Program-made: the position numbers and the translations under genes
Source: Henricia sp. BOLD:AAB3569
Lineage: Eukaryota > Echinodermata > Asteroidea > Spinulosida > Echinasteridae
Direction of reading: 5' to 3'
Assembly: GCA_037783545.1 (NCBI GenBank)
Contig: JBBELK010001195.1
Span: forward strand, 186,001-250,000
Length of the DNA stretch: 64,000 nt
Notes under the pieces: model-generated
The model's database searches: none
What the model saw: the letters and a program-made list of their open reading frames with translations, nothing else
What the model was told of the DNA's origin: nothing
In this document: positions 44,561 to 55,435 of the stretch, piece by piece
Numbering within the stretch: the stretch's first letter is position 1
Layout of the letters: each line of letters begins with the position of its first letter

Positions 44561-45512
44561 TCTGTTTATCATGGAGGTGTATGTGTCTACAACACCATCA
44601 CAACTTGTTTTTCACAAAAAATTGACAGGCTTTTGCTTAAAACGTAAAGCAGTTCCGACCCTCTTCACCCGAAATTCTGAAACGCTCGAGGTCACTTGGC
44701 TTGTTTATCAACAGGGTTTTGACGTCATCCTGAGAAACATACAAAACGGTCTGTGCAGTATTGAATGGAAAATACACGAAGTAAATGTTTATCATGCCTG
44801 TTTTGCCCTTGTAATTCAAAATACAAACGTGAAAAACACTTGACAACAACGTGTAATATGACAACAATCTATTATTACCCGTTTTGTAAAAAAACGATGA
44901 AATCGTGGCTCACAATGAAGCTCCTTTGAAGTAAATACTGGTGCATTGCGACGGGTGGTTTTGTCACGGAACGAACGGCATTCACAGCGGTCTGTGTGCA
45001 GCATGGTACGGTCCCCTGCGGGCGTAGTTTCCACGTGTTTGAACATCGGCCGTACAAGTTATAGAATGAGCGACTCATTTTTCTCTCTCTTGGTAATAGA
45101 AAAGAAAATCTTTCGGCTCTTTTTTTTCATAGTGTCTGGTAAAACATACAACCACGCAGCTACTGGGCATATCTCTGGCTTTTTGGACCAACAAAATTCT
45201 TAAAAAAACACCATCTAACAGAGACGGTTTTCCAAGTTTTTTTGCGCGTAAACGTATGGAGCTAACAATCGTGTTGACTTTTTTCTCAGGATGCGTCACG
45301 GGGTCACGCGCATATCATGAATACCTCATGAGCGTTTCATAAATCGCGAAAATCTTATTTTCGAAAAGCGCACTCTTGCTTGCAATTTATCCACTTAAAA
45401 CCGACAATTAAAAAATAATAAAAATCCACGTCGGCAAGAGGGATGTTGGACTATCGAAAAAAGCCTAAATGCTGGATTATCGTCAAAGGGGATTCTTCCT
45501 CTTTATGCTCCA
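44561..45512 (+). repeat. Direct duplicated block D, copy 1
   Basis: TCTGTTTATCATGGAGGTGT… to …GGGGATTCTTCCTCTTTA. Colinear and ~90+% identical by eye with 46753-47656, differing by indels. Open frames in the two copies are not conserved, arguing against a gene. Confidence 0.8.
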
Positions 45513-46249
45513 CATCATGCCTAACTTTATAGGGGGAATCAGAGTTTATTTCTCCACTTTTCACCTTAATAAAAAGGTATTGTATTGATTCTCTGTTACT
45601 AGAGAGACAAATTCCGAATAAAAAATAAGAAAATTCCTCCCCTGTTGAAATTTAAGGACAATTGTTCATCGTAAGTTTACCTTCCAAGGGCTTCCATTTT
45701 ATGCGAACAACGGACGGATTATGTGAATCTTTGCGCGGTGAACAGCGCCCTCTGTAGTTCAGCTCCGACATATTGGGTGTTTTCAAAACCGCCGCCTTCG
45801 TCTGTAGCTCTGGTCTGGTGTATCCCAGCAATATTAATGGATTATGAAACATCTTGGGCCAATGCTAATTTGAACGTTCACCTCTCTTGAGCATATTTAT
45901 TCACACCAATATAATCCAAAAAGGTAAACTACACACTAGGGAAGACATCGAAATCAAAATACCGAGCCTGACCGTAAAACACCGAGCGTTGTGAAAACGG
46001 CCTATGCGAAACAGATTTTGCGCGTGTATCCACACGTCCAGACGTATCACGTGCATAACTACTCCCCATGGTTGCATATAAATTTCTTCGGGAAAATACT
46101 CCAAAATCATAAAGTAGATGGATCGAAAAAGGTAGGAGGATTGTATTTTTTTTTTCATAGACTATCGACTAGTTCAAATAAATTGTGACCTTTGGCGAGG
46201 CCCAGTCTTCAGACAGTACAAACTCTGATTCACCTTTAAGGTTAGGATA
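45513..46249. other. Non-coding interval
   Basis: No gene or repeat recognised. Confidence 0.35.
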
Positions 46250-46253
46250 TTAA

Positions 46254-46386
46254 AGGCACAGGCTCGTCAGCAATGCGCGCGCGCCAAATTCGTGCCACGA
46301 AATACGCAGCTCCATGCCTTTGCTATGGATCTGCGTATTTCGTGCTAGGAATTTGGCGCGCGCGCATTGCTGACGAGCCTGTGCAT
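46254..46386. mobile_element. TTAA-flanked hairpin MITE (133 bp)
   Basis: TTAA at 46250-46253 and 46387-46390. Arms are GGCACAGGCTCGTCAGCAAT… and the inverse, 50+ bp each, exact for ~36 bp from GCACAGG, including a CGCGCGCGC run. The loop is ~18 bp. Confidence 0.8.
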
Positions 46387-46429
46387 TTAAGCTGCCCAAA
46401 TACATGTATGTATGGTGTTAATTTGTGTA

Positions 46430-46600
46430 CAGTGTAGGGTGGGGACATTAAACTCTTAAAATAAGCGGCTTTTTGCGGGTTTACATTATGTATTTAGGAC
46501 TACATAAAGCCTGGTTCGTGGTCTTGCAAACTCTATCAATTGTGGGTGAAATGAAGGCTGAAACTGCTGTAATTTGCCCTGTAAGAGAGGGACATTTTTC
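46430..46600 (+). repeat. Dispersed repeat T, copy 2, left part
   Basis: Matches 29775-29885 and 30030-30110 (GGTGGGGACATTAAACTC, GCCTGGTTCGTGGTCTTGCA). It appears interrupted; the right part resumes at ~47940. Confidence 0.6.
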
Positions 46601-46752
46601 AGACATGGCTGCTTTTGGAATACGCTTTTTTGGTGGGGTGGTCTTCTTTAGAGCAAATTTTTGGGGAAAAAATCAATGGTCAACTAAGAAACGAAAGTTC
46701 AGGTCTTAAACATTAAACAGCTAGAATCCCCCCTTCACATGTTTTTAGTTTT

Positions 46753-47656
46753 TCTGTTTATCATGGAGGTGTATGTGTCTACAACACCATCACAACTTGT
46801 TTTTCACAAAAAATCGACAGACTTTTGCTTAAAACGTAAAGCAGTTCCGACCCTCTTCACCCAAATTCTGAAACGCTCGAGGTCACTCGGCTTAACAGGG
46901 TGTTGACGTCATCCTGAGAAACATACAAAACGGTCTGTGCACGAAGTGAATGTTTATCATGCCTATTTTGTCCTTGTAATTCAAAATACAAACGTGAAAA
47001 ACACTTCATGTAATATGACAGCAATCTACTATTACCTGTTTTGTGAAAAAACGATGAAATTGTGGCTCACAGTGCTCTCTTTTGAAGTAAATACTGGTGC
47101 ATTGCTACTGGTGGTTTTGTCACGGAACGAATGGCATTCACAGCGGTCTGTGTACGGTCTGTGTACGGCGTAGTTTCCACGTGTTTGGACATCGGCCGTA
47201 CAAGTTATAGAATGAGCGACTCATTTTTCTCTCTTTTGGTAATAGAAAAGAAAATCTTTCTGCTCTTTTTTTTTTCATAGTGTCTGGTAAAACATGCAAC
47301 CACGCAGCTACTGGGCATATCTCTGGCTTTTTGGAACAACAAAATTCTTAAAAAAAGACCATCTAACAGAGACGGTTTTTCAAGTTGTTTGCGTGTAAAC
47401 GTATGGAGCTAACAATCGTGTTGACTTCTCTTTCTCAGGATTGCGTCACGGGGTCACGCGCATATCATGAATACCTAATGAGCGTTTCAGAAATAGCGAA
47501 AATCTCATTTTCGAAAAGCGCACTTTTGCTTGAAATTTATCCACTTAAAACCGACAATAAAAAAAAAAAAAAAATCCACGTCGGCAAGAGGGATGTTTGG
47601 ACTATCGAAAAAAGCCTTAATGCTGGATTTTCGTCAAGGGGGATTCTTCCTCTTTA
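46753..47656 (+). repeat. Direct duplicated block D, copy 2
   Basis: Second copy of 44561-45512, with short deletions and an A-run at ~47560-47573. It lies between the two halves of repeat T copy 2. Confidence 0.8.
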
Positions 47657-47939
47657 ATTTTCCACCTGGCGCCATGGCTTGAGATAGATTGGAATATTTT
47701 TGGAAGTTGGTCCAATTAGCACTTTTGTCTATGGAAATATATATCGTGTGGTGCACCCACAAACACTTGCTTTAACAAAGCTTTCTAAAATTACTGTGCC
47801 TCAGCGGCAACGACGTACGTAGGGTACCCAATAGAAAATATTGAAAACAAATGTAAACGGCAGGTCAGGGACCCCGATTTTGTTTAAATAATTACAAAAC
47901 GCCAAGGTATTTCAATGTTCCAGCTCTTTTTAAGTGGAC

Positions 47940-48240
47940 CCAAAGCAACGCATATTTAAACCAGGATGTTTGCTGTAATGTAAACCTCCCCTGGAGTTTA
48001 TTTACAACTTTAACTGGAGTTTAGTGGCATTAGTGAAATAAATGTTCATGATTGAATGACAAAAAAGAAGGAAGTATAGTTTGGGAAAACATTGGGGAGT
48101 GTCCGTAAAAAGCCCAGAATACAGGATTTCAGGAACTGTGTCTACTAATTTTGTTTGCTTTGTGTCGCATGACCATAACACATCCATGGTTACTATGGAA
48201 ACTTTATCAGTGTTTGGATTAGCCCTGTCAAAGTATGTGG
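47940..48240 (+). repeat. Dispersed repeat T, copy 2, right part
   Basis: AACCAGGATGTTTGCTGTAA… to CATCCATGGTTACTATGGAA, matching 30118-30285. Confidence 0.6.
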
Positions 48241-48879
48241 CGTGAGCTTGTCTTACGATGGTCGCTGGCAAAATCTAGGCATCCGTATGACTACTGGAGC
48301 AAAATCCCAGCGCGGTGGCATCATTAGCGACCTCACGCGGTGATCTGTAGCCAGCGAATAGGCTGGTTACCGGACCATCTTGGTCTGAAAAACCAGACTT
48401 ACACGCGCGAGGCTAAATCACAGCCTTGTTCTTTCTGTACACGACGTTTTGTGTGTTTCTTTGCGTTGGAAATCCGACGCAATTACTTATGCAAAACACA
48501 AGTGGTTATAAATATTCATATCTTACATAACATCCAATCAGAACTTAATATTTTGACCCTCGGTTCAAATAGTGCGTGTAACCGGTTTGCAAGCATAAAC
48601 GTTACTACATGTGTAGTGTACAGTATGTGTACATCTCTCCATGTCTCTGATGCAATACGGCGACATCATCACGTAGTGTTACAACTGAGGAAGTCAATGG
48701 TAGTTTGAATTATGCAGCCGACAAATTGCAAATCAATGACTTTCACAAAAAGATAGCCCTCATATATTTTCAGTAAAGGTATATGACGTATTTGTGAACT
48801 GACCAACTGGGTATACGTATGGAAAAATCTGCTGTTTTTCAAACAGCACCCTGTTGTTCTGTTAAAACAACCGTTAACC
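48241..48879. other. Non-coding interval
   Basis: No gene recognised. The right edge holds ACAGCA/TGTT-rich words like those at the window's right end. Confidence 0.35.
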
Positions 48880-49570
48880 AATGAGCTTTTACGTCTCAAT
48901 CCATACCTACTCATGAATAAATTATGCAACAATAATCCATATGCGTTACTTTGGATAAAGGATTTTTTAGTACAGCGATCACAGCGAGTCAGGTGTGGAA
49001 ATACTATGTCTGACAAAGTACCGGTGTCCCACAAGGGTGCGTTTTATCACCTCTTTTATTTTCCTTGTACACCAGTGATTTTTGTTTACAGGGTGGTTCT
49101 TGTGTCCTAATAAAATATGCTGACGACACTGCTCTGTCTGGGCTTATAACGAGGAATTCAGAAACTGGGTATAGAGATAACATTGACAATTTTGTTGACT
49201 GGTGTGGTAGAAATTGTCTTGTTTTAAGAGAAGAAAAAAATCAAGGAAATTATTTTTGATTATCGTAGGTGTGAACATAATTTGGAATTAATTAAGATTA
49301 ATAACCTGGAAGTTGAAGCGATACATGAACTGAAATACTTAGGTGTTCTTGTCGATGATAAGTTAAATTGGAATGCAAACACGGTCAGCATTTGTAGGAA
49401 AGCCAACCAGCGTCTGTATTTTTTTAAGAAATTTAAAATATTTTAATGTAAGCTATAGGATCCTGAAATTGTTTTATCAAAGTACGATACAGTCAATTTT
49501 AGTTTTTTGTTGTATTTCTTGGCTTAATTCACTTTCTCAACATAACCGGGGAAAACGTTTGAAGTTATGG
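48880..49570 (+). pseudogene. LINE reverse transcriptase fragment (CR1/Rex1-like), frameshifted
   Basis: Plus-strand pieces in order: LLMNKLCNNNPYALLWIKDF, then VSHKGAF in place of the GVPQG block. Next comes LIKYADDTALSGLI with an intact catalytic YADD (from 49117), DNIDNFVDWCGRNCLVL, IIFDYRR, and IHELKYLGVLVDDKLNWNAN (~49325-49376). It ends with YRILKLFYQSTIQSILVFC to ~49540. The 'DWC..N.L.L…KT.E+++D+RR' string is typical of CR1/Rex1-type ORF2. At least three frame changes are needed, and endonuclease and 3' end are missing. It runs into duplicated block E. Confidence 0.82.
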
Positions 49571-50058
49571 ACATTTTCACTGACCCTCAGTGAAAATATG
49601 CACCAATTGTTGGCCAATTTGCAAAAACTTCGCCGCAAACATCTCTTCAAAATACGTTTTGGCCATTTTTTCAACTTGCCGCTAGAGGGCGCTTTTTCGT
49701 GTGACGACTTTTGGTATTTTTGTAATGCCCAAGGGGTCCCGAGACTAACAACGTTGACTAAATCTAGGTATCTGCTACCAGTTTTAAATGACAACGCAGC
49801 TTCGTTTTTGACCAATAGGAAGCAAGATTTAAGGTCAATGTCTGTGTATGAAATTTAGACCTTGGATAGTCATGACCATTGCCAAAGGAATATCGACACT
49901 CATTGCCGAAGTTTGTATCTAACACGGTTGAATTTTTACAGATTTTTGAATATGTAAGGCATTAAATTTCAAACGATTGTAATTTGATACGTGGTGACGT
50001 CATCAAGATGTAACCAATTTGGTATAGTACTTTACTATGAGTTCCATATTGTGACCTA
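49571..50058 (+). repeat. Direct duplicated block E, copy 1, left part
   Basis: GACCCTCAGTGAAAATATGC… to …TTGTGACCTA. It matches 50944-51470, and the copy continues at 50499 after the MITE insertion. Contains GCCGCTAGAGGGCGCT. Confidence 0.75.
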
Positions 50059-50498
50059 GGGAGCTTTCGAGCGCGGCACCAAGGATCCCTGGCGTTCCCT
50101 GGTGCTCGCCCGAAAGCGCGTTGGTGCACCATATGTTGGCATCAACTGCTCCCGACCTCCGAGTCGTCGGGACAACATACTCATGCAAGTCTCAGCTAAA
50201 ATGGCTGGCGCGTCGTAAAATGATTCTGGAATTTTGGGTTGATATTTTGAATGTTCAAGCTTCTACATCGAAACCAAACGTTGTAAATATTTTCATGACT
50301 TATTTTAACCAGATATCTGTGATTTATTTTGTGGAAAACCAAGATGTTATTAGCAGGGATGTAATTTCTAATGACCGTGGTCGGTTGTGGTGCACCAGGG
50401 ATACCGATAACGCTTTTGAGCGCTATCGTATGTACGCATGTGTGTGACGTAACGTTCCTAACGCCTGGGAGCATCAGGGACGAGTGCTCGAAAGCAGA
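50059..50498. mobile_element. MITE inserted in block E with CTA duplication
   Basis: 440 bp; ends GGGAGCTTTCGAGC and, reversed, TCTGCTTTCGAGC. CTA at 50056-50058 and 50499-50501 flank it. A 3-bp duplication suggests a PIF/Harbinger-like source, but this is weak. Internal GGTGCACCA words are inverted. The empty version is the matching place at ~51475-51485. Confidence 0.6.
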
Positions 50499-50943
50499 CT
50501 AAGTTTGATAATGATCCAAGCTTTGCAAGCGACCCTTCTAGCAGCGAGACAGATTATGTGCTTTGTCTATGGGATATGGGGTAGTGCAGATGTATGCATA
50601 TTGTGCATGCTTATGTACACTCATCTACTTAGGTTGCTAGATTTAAAAATTCATAACAAATACGTCACACTAATGTTACTTGGTATGTTACATGTTATTG
50701 ACCAGGTTTACGCACCTGCTAGGTTTCAAGGTCATACGACAAATAGTATGCTGTTGTATGCTGCACAAACGCGCTTATTTGATGACGTCATCGTGACGTC
50801 ACAAACTTTTTCTGATAATATGCATTAGACCAAGTCACGACAAACCTAAAAATTTGACATTCATCGGCCTTTTCGTTCTCTAGATATAGCCGTTAAAAGA
50901 ATAAATGTTCAACCGAGTGTAATTTGACACCTGGTCATGTTCA
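50499..50943 (+). repeat. Block E copy 1, right part, plus spacer
   Basis: GATCCAAGCTTTGCAAGCGA matches GATCCGAGCTTTGCAAGTGA at 51487. The rest (50585-50943) has no recognised content. Confidence 0.55.
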
Positions 50944-51555
50944 TTGACCCTCAGTAAACATATGCACCAATTTCGGGCCAATTTGGAAAAACTTCGCCAC
51001 AGACATCTGTTTTAAATGCGTTTTGGTAATTGTTCAACTTGCCGCTAGAGGGCGCTCTTTCGTGTGACGGCTAAACTTTGGGTATTTTCTGAATGCCCAA
51101 GGGGTCCTGAGACTAACAAAGCAGACTATTCCAATACCTAATATCAGTTTTAGATTCCCAAGGGTCTTGAGACTAACACCGTTGACCCGATCTCAATATC
51201 TGCTACCAGTTTATAGTGACAGGTCAGCCTCGTTTTCGACCAATTTGAAGCAAGATTCAAGGTCAATGTCCGTTTATGAAAGTTAGACCTTGGACAGCCA
51301 TATGAACATTGCCGAAGGAATAAAGTTTGTATCTCAAGCGGTTGAATTTTTACAGATTTTTGAATATTGAAGGCCATAGATTTCAAACGCTTGAAATTTG
51401 ACACCTGATGACGTCATCAAGATGTAAACACGTTGGCTCAGTACTTCACTACGGGGTCATTGTTGTGTTGTAACAAAGTTTCATGATGATCCGAGCTTTG
51501 CAAGTGACCCTTTGGCTAGTCAGGAGGACCATGTGCTTTGTCTATGATACTTTGG
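50944..51555 (+). repeat. Direct duplicated block E, copy 2
   Basis: Uninterrupted counterpart of 49571-50058 plus 50499-50580, with an internal partial duplication around 51097-51175 (CCCAAGGGGTCCTGAGACTA / CCCAAGGGTCTTGAGACTAA). Confidence 0.7.
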
Positions 51556-51889
51556 GCAAAGAATAAGAATAACAAAACTAGAGGTCTGTTGATAACAGAG
51601 CATATGACTTTCCGCTTTTCTTGTTTTGTATGTTTGTATGCAAAACTGCACGCTGTATAATACTACATGTACACTACGTACAATGTAAATGCATACCGTA
51701 CATGTACATGCACAGTGACAAGATTCAATATATATTGATATATTTCATTTGTACTGCAGAATTATTTTCTGTAAAATACAAACTCACCAAATATTTGGCT
51801 ACAAGCATGAATACTTTGCGGACATAAAAATCAAGAAGAACAAAAAATTACATTTACGCACAATCTAAATTTACAAACTTTACAAACTG
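51556..51889. other. AT-rich non-coding spacer
   Basis: GTACATGTAC words; no gene. Confidence 0.35.
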
Positions 51890-52409
51890 CGGCTGAGGTA
51901 GTCCGCTCCAACATTATCGCTACCTTGATACATTCGTTTCGGAATCTGTATGGCTGCAGAGACAAAGCCCAACGAATGATTCAACTGTTGGAAACTTTGG
52001 CTAGTTGGAGATAGACTAGAGGTTGGTGCTCAGTCTCAAGAACAAACTCACGACCATATAAGTATGCTTGGAATTTCTGGATAGCCCAAACAATAGCCAA
52101 ACACTCACGTTCTATCGTAGAATAAGAACACTCACGCGGCAGTAACTTACGACTAGCATAAGCCACTAGAAAGTCAACTCCATCTTCTTGTTGAAGCAAG
52201 ACAGCACCAACACCAATGTCTGATGCATCAGTGCGAAGCAAAAATGTTCGCCGACAATCTGGTAGATTATGGACTGGCGTCGTTGTAAGACGTTTCTTGA
52301 GAGTGTCGAAGGCATACTCTTGACTCTGTTCCCACTTGATCTTGTTTGGTTCTTTCTTCTTGGTTTTATCTGTAAGAGGAACTGCGACATACAGCAGCGA
52401 GTACTGCAA
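51890..52409 (-). pseudogene. Ty3/gypsy pol fragment: RT thumb and RNase H
   Basis: Minus strand from 52409: VAVPLTDKTKKKEP, KWEQSQEYAFDTLKKRLTTT, FLLRTDASDIGVGAVLLQQ, VAYASRKLLPRE, YSTIERECLAIVWAIQKFQA and YLYGREFVLETEHQPLVYLQ. These are the 'F..LK..L..PV' segment after the RT and the RNase H. The Asp in TDAS and the Glu in IERE are present. The third acidic residue is Glu (LETEH) where Asp (TDH) is usual. After a stop at 51981 another frame gives ALSLQPYRFR and degraded GSDNVGADYLSRSL to ~51893. No polymerase core, integrase or LTR nearby. Confidence 0.87.
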
Positions 52410-52524
52410 CTGATGAAAGTGATTTGGCTTGCATCAACATCATTTAGGGGTTTTGTTTTGTCAGGTACAAAACTAAACAACTTTACATGAAAGAGCATTT
52501 TCATTCATTCAATTTAGTGTTTAA

Positions 52525-53117
52525 AGATGGACTGTCCATGTTTAGGCCGATTTGGGGCATAAACAAATATTTAAAAGTTAAATTGCTATTTTTCTAGATT
52601 AGACAAAGTTATAAACTTTCATTTGGTACCAAGTACTTCAAAATCCGTCAAGGATTAATGTCACTCGATGAAAAACAAGAAATATCAAAAGGCAGGCCCT
52701 GCTTTTAGATGTAAGGTTTTAAGACATTTTTTATATTTGTCTGTATTTTTTTCCGTATACAATGAACAAATATTTGAATGAAATTACCTCCTGGAATCAA
52801 CAGATCATCCAATTTTAAGATATACTTCCCACTTGCACTTCTGTCAGAAATGTTGCATTTCTGAGATAAATGATAAAATTACTGCATAAAGTAATGCACA
52901 CAATTACAGCGGGAGCGGTCTGTGCACAAACGCACAGTGGAAAGTATATCTTAAAATTCAATTATCTGTTGATTCCAGGAGGTTATTTCCTTCAAATCTT
53001 TGTTCAATGAATGTGGAAAAAATACCTATTTTTTCGTTACAGAAACATGTAAGCTTTCTAAATTTGTTCGCTTGTGTAAATTAATTTTTAATCCTTTCAC
53101 CCAAACATGGACAGTAA
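52525..53117. mobile_element. TTAA-type MITE Z, copy 2
   Basis: Starts after TTAA at 52521-52524 with AGATGGACTGTCCATGTTT. The right end, reversed, is TTTTACTGTCCATGTTTGGG; the right TTAA is degraded. Internal blocks TCATTTGGTACCAAG and AAATCCGTCAAGGATTAATG match Z copy 1. An imperfect inverted pair, AATTACCTCCTGGAATCAAC (~52782) and GTTGATTCCAGGAGGTTATT (~52968), lies in its centre. Confidence 0.7.
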
Positions 53118-54837
53118 AAGCTTGCGGCCATTCCAACATTTTTGGAATTGGACTATGATTCCATTTTCAAAACAAAAGTCGTCTCTAAAAAAATAAATCT
53201 TGCAAATTTGACAGTTTGTAATTTCTGCGTCCATTAACATTAAAAAATTGTTGAGTACTCCCTGGAAACGTCAAAATAATGAAATTAATTTATAACAAAA
53301 AATTGAATTATGATTCCGATTCTCAAATTGGAATCGCAACGGCTTCAAATCGACTTTAGAGAGGATTCACCCCCAGAAAAATCACCGGTACTATGCACAG
53401 ACACCGGGTTAATTACCATGCATGAACACCCAGGATTTGCCTTTTTTATAATCCATAAAAAAAACTTGTAAAAAAATTTAGTTTGATGATAAAAACACAA
53501 AATTAAGAGGAACAAATTAGAATTGTTCAGAGTTGTCTCATATAGGTTTAGTTTGTGAGGTCCCAGTGGTTATCGGATTCGTGCACGGTAATCTTTCAGC
53601 TGGAGTGACAAATTATTTCCCCGGCACGATTGCCGGTTGCATAGCCACATTAGTCCTGCATAGCAATAAGTACGCACACAAATCAAGTCTACGCGGCGGC
53701 TAATAATCGCGCACGGAAACGATGAAAAATCCATACAAACTTACAAAACAATTTCGAAAAAAAAAAAATACCTACGTTACTGTCAAACTGTGTACTAAAT
53801 GGCCCAAATTGTTTTTTGGCCTAAACATTGCGTTTTCTTCTGAAATCGGTTTTTTTTCTGGAAAGTCCTGACGTTTTTCCATACGGTCGTGCACATTTTA
53901 AAATCACTTCCGCCCATGGTTTGGAGTTTAGTATGGCGCCGTCTCATTTACGGTACCCTGCCGTTCTTTTCCACAGGCCTTGTGCGTCTATAGGTTCTTT
54001 ATGTCTGTGGTGAAGACCAACAACTCGACTAGAAGAGCGCCCTCCATTGTCCAGCAATGGTTAACCTCGGCGACAGATGTGGGTGTGGCGTCAAGTACGC
54101 ACCAGTACCAAATTATAGAAGGACCATCTATAATTACGCAAATAAAGTCAAATTAAGAAACCTAGCACGATAATGAAAATTATGTTTGACTTTTCTTAAA
54201 ATTCAAAATGATTTATGAACCAACTTTGAACGTCCAAATATCCTTTTAAATTCTACCCAAACATTTATCAAAATATCCATCCACAATGTCAATATTCATA
54301 AAAAAAGTCACTTTCAAAATACACATGTACAAATAACCGTTTCACTATCAAAATGTCAAAAAAAAATAAACTTACGGTTTCTTTGCCAAAACTCAGATTT
54401 GGGTTGCTAATCCAGTCGCCGCCGTCAAGTCCGCCCAGTTCCCCAAAAGCAGCCTGCAAAATCTGCCTCCATCAAAACATTTTAGCGGTACAAGTACATG
54501 TAGAAAAACGGCACTCAGAAGTTAATACGGCTCTCAGATGGACAGCAACTCACTCACTCAATAATCATATCTAGCAGTAACAGTTAAAACATGTCTGCTC
54601 CCTCTGCAAGGCAAATGTGGTCTGCCACACTTCACCATACCACACACATCTCCTCACACTCCCAATAACCCACATTCTTTCCTTACAACTAAATACAAAA
54701 GGCTACTGGCCCAACTCACATTCCTAGTAGCACACACCACACAACAATGAAACATTGTGGAATGCAGTTACCCAGAAAATACAAAGAAATTCCATGGTCC
54801 TAGTAAAAGCTAATGGTATTCATAGTAAAGTTTAATG
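53118..54837. other. Long non-coding interval
   Basis: No exon, RNA or clear repeat recognised. GGAATTGG/ATTCCAAT-type words lie at 53140-53160 and 53305-53335. An ACTCG word occurs at 54024. Confidence 0.4.
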
Positions 54838-55412
54838 CCCCAGAAGAATTCTGACAAATATGATGTTTCTCCGTTTTACACCGTTCTTATTTAAAATGGC
54901 TAGATACTTGTTTAACTCGTCGATAGCGGCACTATCACTATTAGGTGGTCTATAGAAAACGCCAAGAACAGTGGAAGTATAATTTTTACAGAGAATTTCG
55001 CACCATAGTATTTCACAGTTACTATCTAAATCTGGCCTGTGAATAATGGGGAGATTATTTTTATACCCTATATAAGTATACCACCGCCGTGTATATTTCT
55101 GTCTTTTCTTATTATATTAAAACATGTAGGAAAGAGTTCACTTGAAATAATATCACCACCTAAATGTGTTTCACTAATACAACAAATATCAATATTCTCA
55201 AAATCTAGGACAGTTTGTAATTCACTAGTCTTGTTACACACGCTTCTCGCGTTGGCATAGAAGCAGTTCAGTTGCTTGAGTTTGTTTTGATCTATCGGTT
55301 TTACCGTTTTCCTGTCACAGCTAGCGAATACGAGTTTCAGGTACGTTTGCCAATCGTCCTTTTGAGACTGAGTTCTGTGGTGGTAATAGCAGTGATGTCT
55401 TTTCTTGTACAT
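54838..55412 (-). pseudogene. L2/CR1-like LINE ORF2: N-terminal APE endonuclease, truncated
   Basis: Minus strand 55412-55068: KLKQLNCFYANARSVCNKTS (the N-A-R-S start of the endonuclease), LDFENIDICCISETHLGGDI (catalytic E-T-H/W block) and RNIHGGGILI. After a stop and shift, 55060-54850 gives VLGVFYRPPNSDSAAIDELN and RNIIFV, where GDFN should follow but the frame breaks. It follows the ORF1 at 55436-56734 on the same strand, so both belong to one copy. RT and the 3' end are absent. Confidence 0.83.
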
Positions 55413-55435
55413 TTATAGGCTGTTCTTGGGAAAAC

